The position numbers were made by a program, and so were the translations under genes. Below are positions 1 to 13,000 of a DNA stretch of 64,000 bases, one piece after another. Positions within the stretch are counted from its first letter, which is position 1; the number at the start of each line of letters is the position of its first letter. The notes under the pieces are model-generated. The model made no database searches. It saw only the letters and a list, made by a program, of their open reading frames with translations, and was not told where the DNA came from. The stretch covers positions 17,917,632 through 17,981,631 of the forward strand of contig OZ038435.1 in the NCBI GenBank assembly GCA_964036275.1, in the 5' to 3' direction. Source of the stretch: Litoditis marina (taxonomy: Eukaryota > Nematoda > Chromadorea > Rhabditida > Rhabditidae).

Positions 1-223
1 TTGATAAAATGATAAACCAAGTAATTTAAAAAGAACATGATATATTGAGCTCGTTTAGGGTAAAGCAGTTCACCCTAGACAATTGTAAAACGATCAGTTA
101 CCACATGGAACGAAATGAATAATCACTTATCACTTTTGCGCAGGTACCATACCCGTGTTAGGGACACACAAGTTTATGTTCGTTGAACTGGCAATGAATT
201 ATCCAAGATCTGGCGAAACTCAC

Positions 224-2827
224 AATATTCTTTCCCATCAGTTTGAGATATTGGTCGGCCCGTTCGAATGTCTTTTTGCACTCTCCACTGCCCACCATGA
301 AGGTCAGGGTTCCAGCCAGGGCGCCTGCAAGAAAAATGAGAATCTTAATGGAAATACATTTAAATAAACAGAATACGGTTAGATAAAATGAAGTTAACTA
401 GGACAAAGTTAGGCCAATTCACTAGAGAACCGGGTCCTTCCCAAACCAGTCACTGGAGGTGGAGAACCAAACCGACCGGTTCTCCAGTAAATGCTTCGAA
501 CCGAACCGGGATCTACTCATTTCACCTTGTCTACGACTTGCTCGTTTAATCCATGATTAATGTCAGTTCGATTCGGTTCGGGAAGGAACCGGTTCTCCAG
601 TTGAATACTATCGGATATTGACAGTATCAATAAGTTACAACGTTCCGGCCCTATATCACAAACAATTTGTTGGTAAAACTGAATCATACCTTCCTTGGTT
701 AAACAGCCTAGCGATATAAGCTTCTTTTCGGCTCAATCTACGAGAAAAGTTCACTTTTATAGCAAAATCATAAACAGTGAGGAAAATCGCGTTTCGAGAC
801 GTGATTTTTTCGTCAGAACAAATCAAGAACGGGATACTATTGTGCTGATAGGATATACTGTCTTGCCAATAGGAGGTAAAAATTATGAAATTTATTTTTG
901 AGCAAAAGTCACACTTTACTGGCGTATGCATTTTGAAAATTCTTTGTATTCAACACAAAACAATAATTATATGAATACAAAATGAAAATAAAATGTATTC
1001 CTTCCCACCTCCAACTCCACCGGAGACCGGTGCATCCACATATCTACTTTGCTTCGAAAGGCAAAGATCTCCCATCTGAATTAGACACGCATTTTGTATA
1101 TTTGTAAAACACAAACAACCGAAACTAACGATTGACATATACCATTTGGGAGCCAAATTTCACAAGCACACATTAAATTTAAATGCCTTTTTCTCGCAAA
1201 GAAAGTGTCTTTTTGTTGGGGACTACCAATCTAAACTTCAAACGTAGTGGGAGAAGTGACTGATTGACTGAATATGAATTTCCATACTCCAGTGAGATCC
1301 GACTGTTCGACAAAAGGGTGTCGTCGTTTTTAGACTGAAGCATGGGAAACTGAATGATTTCATCAAAAAAATAGACCAATTCCATAGTTTTCGGCGAAAA
1401 TTTTTCGGGTCCGTTTTTCGTATTCAGGCAACTTTACTGGGTTGTGCGAAATCCGATAATCCAATGGAAACCAACCTCAATAGAAGCGACCTGGTCGATG
1501 GTGGAAGAATCCATGCACAACGTGTCCGGTTGCATTGTCCTGAAATAAAATCGCTTAATTATCATCGCTTTTGTTGTTGTTGTTGTTTGCGTTAAACCGA
1601 AAAAATATGAATAAACAGCTGGAAACCAAGTAGCCCGAAGCGTTGAAACTTGCATTATTCCGTGAACAAGAAGTCAAGAACGGACGCTAAAACAAAAGTG
1701 TCTGTAACATGACGTTTACGACTGCGTTCACACTTTCGCAGATTGGCAGTCGGACTTAGGTTTTCAATACTAAAGTTCGACAATGGTTGAACTCAGGGTA
1801 GTTTGAAATCCCGATTGTAAGAAAAACAGGTGAATCAGTGGATCACTCAACAAATCCACCCTACGTTTGATGTGATCAAAATGTAGAAAAACAAAAAAAT
1901 CGATAGTTCTCACGTGAGTAGTCCATTGTCGGCTGCGTAGACCTCTCTGACATGGGGACTGCTGGGCAACATGGTGACTATGTTCTTCGAGGCAGCCGCC
2001 ACGTCCGCCGGGTGGCTGGCTACTTGACAGCCATCTGCCTGGAATCAGGGGACTATTTTACTTTCGCCCCCCCCCCCCACTTTTTTCGTTTCAACCGAAA
2101 TAGGTCCTGTGTTACTTTCACCCCCCACCATGGGGGGTGAAAGTAACATGGCTCCGTTTCAACTAAGAATTACAAGGGTGGGGGGCGATTGTTAAAGATT
2201 GCCAGGCATGTTACTTTCACCCCCCAATTTACGTTAGTGGGGGGTGATTGTACAATGTCGACATTTAACTTTAGCCCCCCACTCTACCATACATTTACCT
2301 TTTACCCCCCACCATTTTCTGTTGAAACTAGTGTGGGTGGGGGGCCAAACTATCACGGGGGGTGCGATTGTACGGTGGGGGGCGAAAGTAAAATTTTCCC
2401 GGAATCAGTTCTCTTTTTAATAATTATAGACCCGATTCTATTTTTGCCAAAATCGAGAAAAATTAAAATATGAAATGACAATAACAAGTACACTAGTGAA
2501 CGTGATTTTCATACTGAAACCACTTCACGATAAACACTGTTCACACCGCAATTGAGAAATTCAAAAATAAAGGATTAATGAGATGGTGAGACTCGATCCC
2601 AACTTGACCGAAAGGTACAGTTGAAAACTTACTTGTTTTAAATAGTCAGACTTTACTGGTGTAAGTGTCCAGAGTAAAGCATCAAATGAGAAAAACAACT
2701 CCACCTTAAACTGTTCAACGGCCTTCTTGTTGACGTCATAGATGATGAGTTTCTGTCCGTTCTTCATCAGGTTTCTAGCCATATGGCCACCCATGTTACC
2801 CAGTCCAATGAAACCAATCAACGACAT
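224..2827 (-). CDS. HIBADH: 3-hydroxyisobutyrate dehydrogenase, copy 1 (5' exons; 3' part outside window)
   Basis: Exons 1-5 on the minus strand are 2705-2827, 1914-2038, 1476-1539, 1009-1075 and 224-324, identical to those of the complete copy 2. They encode about the first 160 residues: the N-terminal GFIGLGNMG dinucleotide-binding loop (residues 5-13) and the DAPVSGG substrate-binding motif (118-124). Exon 5 ends at ATT with a GTGAGT donor, and transcription continues past position 1. The enzyme oxidises 3-hydroxyisobutyrate to methylmalonate semialdehyde in valine breakdown, with NAD+. Whether this copy is intact depends on sequence left of the window. Exons 6-8 are expected there if the duplication is a simple tandem one. 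Confidence 0.85.
417..602. mobile_element. GAACCGAACCG-type inverted-repeat element, shortened (copy 1)
   Basis: Ends are attcactagagaaccgg and its inverse ggttctccagttgaat; the inside contains tcgaaccgaaccg and catgattaatgtc. A short member of the family seen in full at 10695-10994 and 59489-59801. It lies in the HIBADH intron between exons 4 and 5. Twinned at 17033-17218. Confidence 0.85.
2058..2396. repeat. C/G-homopolymer repeat cluster in HIBADH intron 1 (copy 1)
   Basis: Alternating short runs of 6-11 C or G are joined by related linkers such as gttactttcac and gtgattgtac. Several blocks are inverted relative to each other (accatgg centre at 2127-2133). The same design occurs at 60474-60835. 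Twinned at 18674-19012. Confidence 0.9.
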
Positions 2828-3150
2828 CTACAAAACAACATTATGATTCTAGACACAAACGGTCAAATAACAACATAAACAACACAACTAGAGCATTTCT
2901 TCTTTACTAGTTAAGGTAAGTAAACAAGCAAATCGGAACGAAAGTGATTGAAAACTTAGTACTACTAGCTAGTACTACTAACTAACTATAATTATAAACC
3001 GTATCACCTTCTTAGCACGATTCAACCGTTCAAATGAATGGAATGGCGAAGGTAACTCGTTTTCCTAGATATCCAAGTAAACCAGAGAGAAACGTGTACA
3101 ACTGTATGCCAAGTTGCACTTTCGAGTTACTAATGCGCAAGGTTTTCAGC

Positions 3151-3274
3151 TTAAAGAAGGACGATTATGTGGTCCAATCGCACCGCTTCAGTCCTTTAAA
3201 TCGCAATATATTTTTCAATTGCAGTTTAAAGGACCGATGTAACGGGATTGGTCCACATAATCGTCCTTCTTTAA
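3151..3274. mobile_element. Palindromic MITE, ~124 bp (copy-1 unit)
   Basis: An almost perfect palindrome. It begins ttaaagaaggacgattatg and ends with the reverse complement, with inner arms around cctttaaa / tttaaagg and a short A/T loop. The same family occurs at 9272-9394, 9484-9607, 12177-12290, 15439-16405 (split) and 45743-45865, plus the duplicated copies. No coding capacity. It lies between HIBADH and har-1. Confidence 0.9.
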
Positions 3275-3750
3275 CCAGACTTCATCATTTTTGAAGTCAA
3301 CTATTTCAAAAACTGCATTTTAGAGAAGTTGAATCGTTCAAATTTGTGGGTTGAATTCGAATTTTATATTACAATATTACCCATCCCAAAGAATAATACA
3401 TCGGTGCTATTATTATATGTTATAGTCAAAAATCGTTCTTTTCTGCACAAATATTGATTTCAACAAACGCCACATAACGTCAATCAGAACAAAAATTACA
3501 CCGAAATCGGATGTATACGTGAAACCAGAGAAAAGAACAAGTTCTGTCAACATTTCATACGTAACCCACAATAACCATCAGCACATAAACTCTACTGCAC
3601 GTTACTAAAAATGATACCAACTACAATATACTCTACTCTATATGCTCTATCAAACACGGTACATAGTGAAAAGACATGGTGAGTACGCACAGATCAAAAG
3701 TTTATCTGGAAGAGCAAAAATTGCCCAGTTTGGAATAGATCGGGACACGT

Positions 3751-5781
3751 CTACATGTAGTGGGTCTTGCACTGCTTGAAGGCCTCGTTGAATCCGTTGC
3801 ACAGAGAAACATCAGACTGGTTCTGGGTGCTGAAAAAGGCACGCATTTCAAAGTCAAATGACAAAAAAAAATAAGCCAACCATCTTAATGCATCTGATTC
3901 CAGATAAATAACGTATTATTGCCAAAAACTTATGCGACGATAAGATCCTCAACAAACCCTCCTTAATGCGAGTATGCAAGTGAAACCAAATTTTCGATGA
4001 TAAACTTAGTTTTGACGTATCCCACCCGAAGACAAGTTCTGTATTGGAAACAAACGAAAATTCACTGTCAAGGCTAGTAAACTCAAAGTAAAACCACTAC
4101 GAGGCTAAACGTTGAACTTGAACTATTAAAAGTACGGACGACATACTCCGGTAAAGTTGTCCGAATAGCGGAAATCGGGCCACTTTTCAACCAAAAACAT
4201 GTAACTTGTCAATTTTTGATGAAAAAAAGGGACTCCATTTAGTCAAATAGTGAGACTACAGGACCAAAGCTAAACTGACCACTCAATGAACTGCTTCCAC
4301 TCGAACTCGCATGGCTGGCTGAGCTGTTGTTGTTGTCCGGGGGCGGCGGCAGCGACGGGAGCTGGAGCAGCCTCGTTGCTGGATGAAGAACCTCCTCCAG
4401 TCATCATGTGTCCTACGGTATGACCCTGGAAATAGACTGTTAGAAACATTTCTGCTGAAAAATATTTTGGCAATTCCGGAATAACTCATACCCATATTCG
4501 ATTGTTTAAACTTTTACAACAACAGAGGCGAAAGGCGATAGAGTTTGAAAATTTCTGTTTCAAAAGCAGAACAATACCAGAATAACTCCCACTTCTACTT
4601 ATTGTATACACACTATTAATAACCGCTTTTGCCGATATTTTCAAAACGGGGTCCTTCGCCCTTTTTTCACTTTTTAGGTATGCGGACAGCTTTACTCAGA
4701 AGTCGCTCGTCCCGCTACATGAGCGGGACGTCCCGAAAGTGGGCGGGGCGTCCCGGTACGTCCGGTACATTGCGCCTGGCCGTCAATCAAGCGCTCAAAA
4801 TAATGGATTTAAGTCTGAATTTCCAATTTTTTTGCTTTGTGCATATGACAAACACGTTTTACAGTCAGATTACACAAAAAAATCTATCAAAAGTCACTTT
4901 TTTTGAAAATTTCCTGATTGAAATCTTCTCAAATATTGATTATATTAGATGTACCAGGACGCCCCGCCCACTTTCGGGACGTCCCGCTCATGTACCGGGA
5001 CGAGCGGTCGGCTGAGTACTGTAGTCCAACGTATGAGCCATACTAAGCGACCCTTTGATCAATCGATTCACTACATCAATGATTCTATAACAATCTACAG
5101 AACAAATTACAATATATATATATAAACTGACCACAGCACTTCCGATAGCAACTCCTCCAGCGGTGGCTGCCATTTGAGCCATGAGTCCGGGTCCCTGGGA
5201 GGGAGCCGCAGCACCAGGCATCGGAGTGGGAGCAGCTGTGGGGGTAGGTGCGGCAGTGGGGGCTGAAAATATAACATTTAAACTTGAAATAATGAAACTT
5301 TCATAAATAATAAATATTGTTGTTAGTTCATTTATTTATTTACGTAACGACTCTCAGTCGACTTGATTTTTTGATAACCCCACTTCTGTTCATTTAACTC
5401 TTCCACCCGCTAGTTTGATGAAACAATAAACAAATCCTAGCATAGAATGGTTCCCCTAGAAAACATGATTTTCGTTAAACTTTTGTGGACAATGCACGTT
5501 TGAGGTTTGACAAACCGGATCTAGAGTATGAAGAAGCTGATCTGCGCTGCGAAGGTTCAAACTTCAAACTCTAATAAAAGACTTTAAAATCTTCTCCTGA
5601 GCAACTGGAATTTTTTACCAGAGTTCGATATATTTGATGGGCCATTCATAATTCCTTATCACTAACCAGGTCTAGAGTATGAAGAGGCGGGAGCTGGAGC
5701 AGCAGCTCTTGAGGGAGGGGGAGAAGGGGCTCTTCTCACGGGAGCAGAAGGCTTGGGAGATGCGGCACGACGACGGACCAT
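3751..5781 (-). CDS. har-1: CHCHD2/CHCHD10-family mitochondrial twin CX9C protein (har-1), copy 1
   Basis: Minus-strand exons are 5667-5781, 5132-5262, 4280-4425 and 3751-3829: 471 nt, phases consistent, 156 aa. Residues 1-50 are a basic, Pro/Ala-rich N-terminus starting MVRRRAAS. A Gly/Ala segment (GLMAQMAATAGGVAIGSAV) matches the CHCHD2/10 membrane-like helix. The C-terminal CHCH domain has both CX9C pairs, C121-C131 and C141-C151. C131 is rebuilt across the last splice site (TG + C). The family is imported into the mitochondrial intermembrane space and linked to cristae and respiratory function. The start ATG is two bases behind a ttccag acceptor, suggesting spliced-leader trans-splicing. 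Intron 2 (between exons 2 and 3) carries a MITE. Confidence 0.93.
4705..5006. mobile_element. MITE with ~56-bp inverted repeats in har-1 intron 2 (copy 1)
   Basis: The ends at 4705-4760 and 4951-5006 are near-perfect inverted repeats built from cgctcgtcccg, catgagcgggacgtcccg and aaagtgggcggggcg. The core of about 190 bp is AT-rich and non-coding. No clear target-site duplication was seen. It is twinned at 21321-21622. Confidence 0.9.
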
Positions 5782-7132
5782 TTCTGGAATTGGAGAAGAA
5801 TTGAAATGAAATTCTTCAGGAAATGAACAGAACATGGAAACTTTCATGGTATTTAGAAGAAGAAAGAAGCACTAGAAGCACAGCAGCAAGGAAAACCTTG
5901 GAGTGCATAAATCTAAGGAAACTGTTTCTTCACAAATTCGTTTTATGTTTTAATGTATGAAAGATGATATGCAGATCAATAATCCCATATCGAATGAATG
6001 GAGGCTAAGATTTCATTCAGGTTGAAATTCAAAAATTTATTCGAAAAATTCAAAAAAACGATGACGAAAAACAAAATTTTCGAGAAAAAAGAGCAAGCAA
6101 CATCAGAGAAGTTGGTTTACGAATATTTACACAAAAAAACAAACATAATAATTAGAAAAATGACTGAAGATCGAACTTGGTAGAGATAGAAAGTTCAAGA
6201 AAGACAGCGCTTTAAATACACCCAACACCTGCTCCAAATTTCACAATCGGCGGTGACATCATGGCGGGCAGTAAATTCGTCACGTGGAGCGTTGGGAAAT
6301 AATGACAATCCGCGACATTCACAAAAAAGTTCAAAACAGTTGGGAAAAAGTAGTAATAGCAATTTTAGCGATAAAATTAGTATATTCCAGGTGTTTCATC
6401 TGTGTAAATCATAGAATTGATGGTTCAACATCGCCCAGCATATTTTAAAAACAATAAAAAAGCTAACTTTCGCTTGTTTAGAAACATCATTAAGTACGTT
6501 CACAAAATAAGTTCTCTGAAATTTGCCATGCAGGATTGGGGAAACTTGAATGAAATTCATAACATTTAGTAATGTTTTAGTCTTGCATGAATGACAATAC
6601 AATTTTTACTCTAGATTGAACCCCATTTACTGCAAAAACAATCGAGAGAGTAACCATAATCCATCAGAGACCGCTTTATTTGGTGACCTTCCACCTACGC
6701 ATAGTTTATACAAACTGGATTCTCATTATACTACAGCCTAACACAACTCTGCACCAACTCCGATCGATTTTTTTAATTAATACTCGCCAATTTCAAAAGG
6801 ACAGGAGAAAAGATACGACCATCTCACATCCTAATAAGAAAAATCTAGTACAAAACACTTGTAAGTCAGAAGATGTTCCTTTTTCGAAACATATTTCTCT
6901 ACATAATCACCCAACTTTGTTAAAACACGTCATTTTGCTCTATAATCAGTTGATACGCACTCTAAATTTGGAAACCAACACGTCTTTGAAACGTAACTTT
7001 ATTCAAAACTAACGAATTCACAGGAAAACACTTTAAAAATCAATGTACAGTTCTGAACAGCGGGGAAATCCTTATCTATATTATGAGCCGCGAACGGATG
7101 TTTTTTTCAATCAGACTATGTGATTTTCTTCT
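5782..7132. other. Upstream region of har-1, no gene seen (copy 1)
   Basis: AT-rich sequence between the har-1 start and the CT tract, with only ORFs of about 110 codons or less and no recognisable product. It probably contains the har-1 promoter, but no specific element could be picked out. Same at 22398-23748. Confidence 0.6.
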
Positions 7133-7159
7133 TTCAGTCTCTCTTTTTCTCTCTCTCGT

Positions 7160-7243
<84 letters not shown>

Positions 7244-7303
7244 CCTTCCCCTCTCTCGCTCTCTCTCTCTCTCTCTATCTTTCTCTCGTTCTTTCTCTCT
7301 CTC

Positions 7304-7347
<44 letters not shown>

Positions 7348-7351
7348 CCTT

Positions 7352-7399
<48 letters not shown>

Positions 7400-7461
7400 C
7401 CTTCCCCTCTCTCGCTCTCTCTCTCTCTCTCTCTATCTTTCTCTCGTTCTTTCTCTCTCTC

Positions 7462-7509
<48 letters not shown>

Positions 7510-8365
7510 CCTTCCCCTCTCTCTCTCTCTCTATCTTTCTCTCTTTCTCTCTTTCTCACCCCCTCTCTTTCTCTCTAATCTCTCCCCCAAACCTGTTTCT
7601 CGCGACCTATTCTATCTCGATTCCAATATATCCCCCCCCCTCCGAAAACTTTATTTATATGAATAAAAAGAGTCTCTCCCCGAATAATAAACAATTCGGC
7701 CTTCGTTTAAGTACTCGAAACGATGCGCTGTCACACACAGGCACACACACACTTACATCTCTCCCTCTTTCTGTTTCTATTACTATCCCCCTTTCTCTTT
7801 TCTCTTTCTCTTTTCTTTCTCTCTTCTCTTCCGCTCTCTCTCTCTCTCTGTCTCTCTCTTTCTCTCTCTCTCTGTTTCTGTCTCTTTTCTCGCTCGCTCT
7901 CTCTTCTCCTTTCATTTCCCTCTATCTTTCCCTTTTTTGTTTTATCGATTTCTATTCTCTTTCTCTTCTCTTCCTCTCCCCCAACGATCTTTCTTTTTCT
8001 ATCTTTCTATCCCCCTCTGTCTTTTTTGGTTCTCTCTTTTGTCTCTTTCAATACCTCTCTCTCTTCTCTATTTTTTCGCTTACTGTTTTTCTCCTTTCAC
8101 ATCTTTCTCTTTTTTCTTCTTCGATTCACCTTTCTCTCTATCGTTTCTCCTCCCCCTCTTTCTTTCCCATCCTTCTCTTTTTCTTTCTCTCGCTCACTTT
8201 CTATTTCTCACTATTTCTTGGTGTCTCTCTATCTCTATGTCACTCTCTCTCTATCTCTCACTCCCTCTCTCACATCCTCTCTCTATTTTTCTTTCTCTAA
8301 CCATCTTCCACTCCCCACCCTCTCTTTTGTTTGTTTTCTTCTCCTTTGACATTGATTTGTCACCT
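7133..8365 (+). repeat. CT-rich microsatellite tract (copy 1)
   Basis: About 1.2 kb of pyrimidine-only DNA. It is mostly (CT)n broken by recurring ttccccttcccc blocks, then imperfect CT/TTTC sequence with a cacacaca island near 7733-7752. The long ORFs read through it (Ser/Leu repeats) are artefacts of composition. It lies upstream of har-1, about 1.4 kb from its start. Confidence 0.97.
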
Positions 8366-9271
8366 TGAGCTACAATGCCTAGTTCCTTTTCAACTAAATT
8401 GGATTTTCTTTCCATATCTCCACAAATTGTACGAAAAGCGGCTTCAATACAAAAGATGAGTATTGATTAGAAACATTGTCTCAATGGCCAGCTCTACAAC
8501 TAAACGGGTTCTCAGATAACCTAACTCCATTTTGGTGATTACTTTTTCAACTTATCTGCGTTGGGAACCTGAAATACTATAATAACTGACACTGAAAATC
8601 AAGTTTTAGTCAAATGAAATTCAATCTGTTTATCGTGTTTTAGGTTATCTTCCGGTCACCGGAAAAAATGTTACCGAAAAGTTTAGGTTAGTAAAACCCG
8701 GTTAGATATAGATTTCACCTGTTTTCATGTCAAGTTTGATATTTCGCTTATTTCCGCGAATTTTCCAAAAATGTAGTCAAAGTTCATCTAGTTCACGGTG
8801 TCCCTAATTTCATCTGTGCAACCTTTTAAAACTGCACCAATTTAATACCCCGTCGATATTTAAACCATTCATAATTGCGCCCACGGTTCAACTGGTTTTC
8901 CAACAAACCATCATTTTTTCGTACAAACTTCATTGAAAGTCAATTTCGCGACGCGTTTATGTATATATTATCGAATTTCGTGTGGAATAGATGTTCTCAC
9001 ATAAAATGGAGAATATGTGACGCGCCGAATCTCAAGATATCGATTAATGGTGGTACTTTACAATGTTACAAGCCGAATCTGCAGCCGTATTCATGAACAT
9101 CCCGGTCTTTTCCTCCCACCTGCGTCTCCTTAAAAATACGCTATTTCTCTGCTCTAACATCCCGCCGGGCTACGAGTGCGAAACAGTGCGCTAAAAGCGA
9201 GAGACGCAGGTTGGGATGAAGGGGCCAGAATGTTCTAGCATGCGTCTCACTGCTGACCGATGCTTACGGGA
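8366..9271. other. Intergenic, no gene; inverted-repeat remnant at 9106-9240 (copy 1)
   Basis: Mostly AT-rich, with a ggttatc/ggttacc-type stretch near 8640-8705. At 9115-9215 the cctgcgtctcc / gagacgcagg arms around ctatttctctgctc belong to the element seen better at 35826-35970. Twinned at 24986-25891. Confidence 0.65.
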
Positions 9272-9607
9272 TTAAAGAAGGACGATTATGTAGACCAATC
9301 GCAACGCTTCAGTCCTTTAAACTGCAATACTTTTTTCAATTGCAGTTTAAAAGACCGATGCGTCGGGATTGGTCCACGAAATCGTCCCACTTCAAGTCGA
9401 ATCTTTTCGATAATTTGAACAAAATTTTCGACATTCGCTTTTTCTGGTGATGTAAATTGTCCGAATGAACTTAGCTTCACACATTAAAGAAGGACGATTA
9501 TGTGGTCCAATCGCAACGATTCAGTCCTTTAAACTGGAATACGTTTTTCAATTGCAGTTTAAAGGACCGTTGACACGGGATTGGTCCACATAATCGTCCT
9601 ACTTTAA
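9272..9607. mobile_element. Two palindromic ~124-bp MITEs close together (copy 1)
   Basis: Elements at 9272-9394 and 9484-9607 belong to the ttaaagaaggacgatt palindrome family and are separated by about 90 bp. Both lie within 400 bp of the duplication junction at 9670, and a partial relative (9895-9957) lies just beyond it. Such palindromes are plausible breakpoints, but that is inference. Confidence 0.88.
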
Positions 9608-10060
9608 CGCCAAACGGTACCACTTTAAACATTACAAACCGAATCTGGCCGATGCTTGCGCGGGATTAAGATTCGTACTAAACAACCTCGATAGTAGCTG
9701 TTCAAGCCAAACTTCACAACGAACAGCGAAATCTGCTAACCGTGTCAGATAACCGTTAACCGGGTTACAGTTAACCATTTTTTTATCAGCCCTTTAATAA
9801 TCTTTTTTTCCAACGTCCTTCAAATGGAATTCGTGGTTAGCTGGGTTTACAAAAGTGTTAATCATGAATTCGATTAACGGTGAACTGGCGCAGTTATTGC
9901 AGTTTAAAGGCCCGAAACGTTGGCATTGGTCCATACAACCGTCCTTCTTCAATCAAATAATTCACCGCTGTTCTATACTATACGCTGCGCTTCGGTAGCG
10001 GGTTACTAGCAATAAAGTTTCTATGTTTGAACGGCTTTCATAACCACACACCAGTCTCAC

Positions 10061-13000
10061 CTGATTTTCCCCGAAACTCAGCGAAGCAGTCTTTTTCGCC
10101 TCGTTCTTGTTCACAGTCGACATTCCGATGGTGTTGGTCCAATAATCTGAACATTAAACATTCATTTTCATTCTCATTTAAATAGATCTAGTGATTTTCC
10201 CAACAAAAATCTATACTGACTTCCCAAGTTGACAGTATTCGCTATTACATACTGGATACTGTATGAATTAGTTATTTTCGCATCATCGCAAATGAGTAAT
10301 GATATATCAAAAAGCACATTCATCTTGGGAAATAATTCGAATTTTCTAGTTTTCTTCAGTCCTACATGGAATATTCACTCCTACCAGCTGGAGAGAGCGA
10401 GAGACTGTGCAATATGAGGAGACCCAGGAAGCTGGGCCCCACAAGAAGTATGCCAGCCAACCTAGTGCCTTCTCCAGATTCTGTACATTGACGGAGCAGC
10501 GGACGATTCTCGATGACGTCACTTCCGGTGCAACCATGAACATATGACCATCCGGGTCGCGCACCTGAGATCACACACTTCACAATGGCAATATCTCGTC
10601 AACGTCAAGGGGGTTGTCGACTGGTTGTGTGCGCGGTAGCACTCCAAACACCACGGTTCGATCCCACTCGGCGGCGGCGCGGTGGCCTCGGCGAATTCAC
10701 TGGAGAACCGGGTCCTTCCCGAACCAAACCGCGAACAGGTCACTGGAGAACCGAACCAACTGAACCGAACCGACTTTTGAACCGACCGGTTCTCCAGTGA
10801 ATGCTTCGAACCGAACCGACATTAATCATGAGTTAAACAAGCAAGTCGTAGACAAGGTAAAATGATCCCGATTCGGTTCGAAGCATTCACTGGAGAACCG
10901 GTCGGTCCCAAACAACGGTTTGGTGGGTTCGGTTCGGTTCTCCAGTGACTGGTTCGCGATTCGGTTCGGGAAGGACCTGGTTCTCCAGTGAATGGGCCAT
11001 CTTCATGGCGGACCGCATGAGCTGGTAACAACGCTCAGCCATGCCTAGTTCCTCTTCTACGGACCCTACCCCTCTACGGATACTTATATGTGATCACTTG
11101 CTTGGTTGTATCAAAATGAATAACACAAGGCTGAAATAGTTGCCGTAAAACATTATTTTCATTATTATAACGTTGAATTTGAATTAGGCATACCACAGAC
11201 AATTTTGATACAATCATGTTTTCACCTGCGAATTTTCGTCATGTCATGCCACACTACCAAGGTGACCTCTTTATCTAACTGGTTTTTAATAACTCTTCTT
11301 CATTTATTTGGTAACTCTTCAGGTTATTTGAAATGAATAACCGGTTTACTGTTTATCTCACGCAAATCGTGGGTTTTCACCGCTACTTTGTACAGTAATC
11401 GTAATTTAGTTAGGCTACCTACCGGTTAGCTATAAGGTAACCTGAAAAAGGGTTACCAAAGCGGTATGGATATGAACGGGACGATATTCACCCGGTAACC
11501 ATTATAACTCTTTTTAGCCAATTGATACCTCGAATTTGCCCCGAAATACATTGTAAAATGGTTTCAAAAGGGGTTCCTGGACAAATGATTAACTGAGTAC
11601 CCGGTTGGTGGCTACGGGTGTGGTTAAAATAGCCGGTTCCTTGTGTAATTGGCCTGATTCTCTTCTCTCGTCTTTTAAAGGCTAAAACTGAGTATTTTGT
11701 CCCAGAAATTTGTCAAACGTACCATCAGCTTCCCACACGGTCGCACTTCGTATCCGCCGAGCGATTTTATATTCTGGTAGACCTCTTCAGAATCAATGTA
11801 GATGCCCTGAAATACAACTTTTATATAGGTCAAAAGTCAACGACCTAATAAGCAGTCCTGAAATTCCTCTTACGACCCGTAATTACGTCAAAATCACCCT
11901 ACTGGGGATATTTAGGGCCGCTTAGGGCTGCAGTTTTTATCTCAGTAACTGATACAGTTTCTTTTTTGAGCTCATCCTGGGTCTACCGAAAAAAGAGAGC
12001 AAACTTTGAGTACACAATTTCAATCACAATCAGGAACAACAAAACCAGTATGTTTGAACGAAAATAACTCCATGATAAGCATTTTCACTAAAACGGATTT
12101 GCACTCTTAAATAGGCTTTTGTGGAATGAAAAGAAGAGAAAAAAACGAATCATCAGCGCTGATGCTTTCCAACGCTTACAAGTAGGACGAGTATGTGGAC
12201 CAATCCCGACGCATCGGTCCTTTAAACTGCAATTCTGCAGTTGAAAGGACCGAAGCATCGGGATTGGTCCACATAATCATCCTTCTTTAACTGTGTGTAT
12301 ACCCACGAAAAAGTCGTTTCCCAATCGATAGGATCCAATCTCGTAATTGTAGGTCAATTCGATGACGAAATGATCGTCCTCGCCCCCGTAGCCCACCATT
12401 GTTTTGCTCCATTTCCCGTTGTACGGACTGAAAACGATGAAAATTTGCTTTCCTTTGCTTAACTGGTAATTTTTGCTTATTATAACAACATCAACTCTAG
12501 TAATCCAAACATACTTTGTGTTTCTAATAATCAATACCAACAGTGGAGAGCATTTTGAATTACCGAATCAAACCACGAACCGGTCACCGAACCACGAACC
12601 GGTCACTGAAGAACCGAACCAATTTGCGCGCAACCGACTTCCCGAACCATCTGGTTTTCCAGTAAATAGTTCGAGCCAAACCGCGAACTCGGCTTTCGTT
12701 CGTCAAAGAGGTTTGATACGCGGTTCGGTTCGAACCGTTCACTGGATAACTAGGCGATTGCAATTTCGGTTTGTACGGAGCGGTTTCCGGGTGACTGGCT
12801 CTTCGCGGTGGCGGCTTACACATATAGCCTGGTTGCATGTGCACAAAACTATTGGTTGCCTTCAAACGCAAATTTTGGTTATGTAACGTGATTTTGGTTG
12901 CATTTAGAGATGCGAGCCGGTTACGGCTGTTATGGCGAATTCACTCGAGTACCAGGTACTTTCCGAACCGAACCGCGAACCGAACCAAACCGATAAAATG

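Larger units (their letters stand above)
1..9670. repeat. Copy 1 (right-hand part) of a ~16.6-kb direct duplication
   Basis: This segment matches 16617-26290 base for base over almost its whole length, at an offset of 16616 up to the CT tract and 16620 after it. Differences I found are G at 3530 versus A at 20146, T at 7916 versus C at 24536, and a net 4-bp length change in the CT tract. The match ends sharply after position 9670, where copy 1 continues with attcgtact and copy 2 with tcaaatgtt. The left limit lies outside the window. It contains HIBADH exons 1-5 and a complete har-1. Confidence 0.97.

Noticed and set aside
4629..5015. 128-codon ORF in har-1 intron 2
   Set aside because: It reads through both inverted repeats of a MITE and is not conserved in composition with any protein.
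7083..8368. Plus-strand ORFs of up to 405 codons (and 394 codons in copy 2)
   Set aside because: They read through a CT microsatellite, giving Ser/Leu repeats in every frame, and the length changes with the 4-bp repeat difference between copies.
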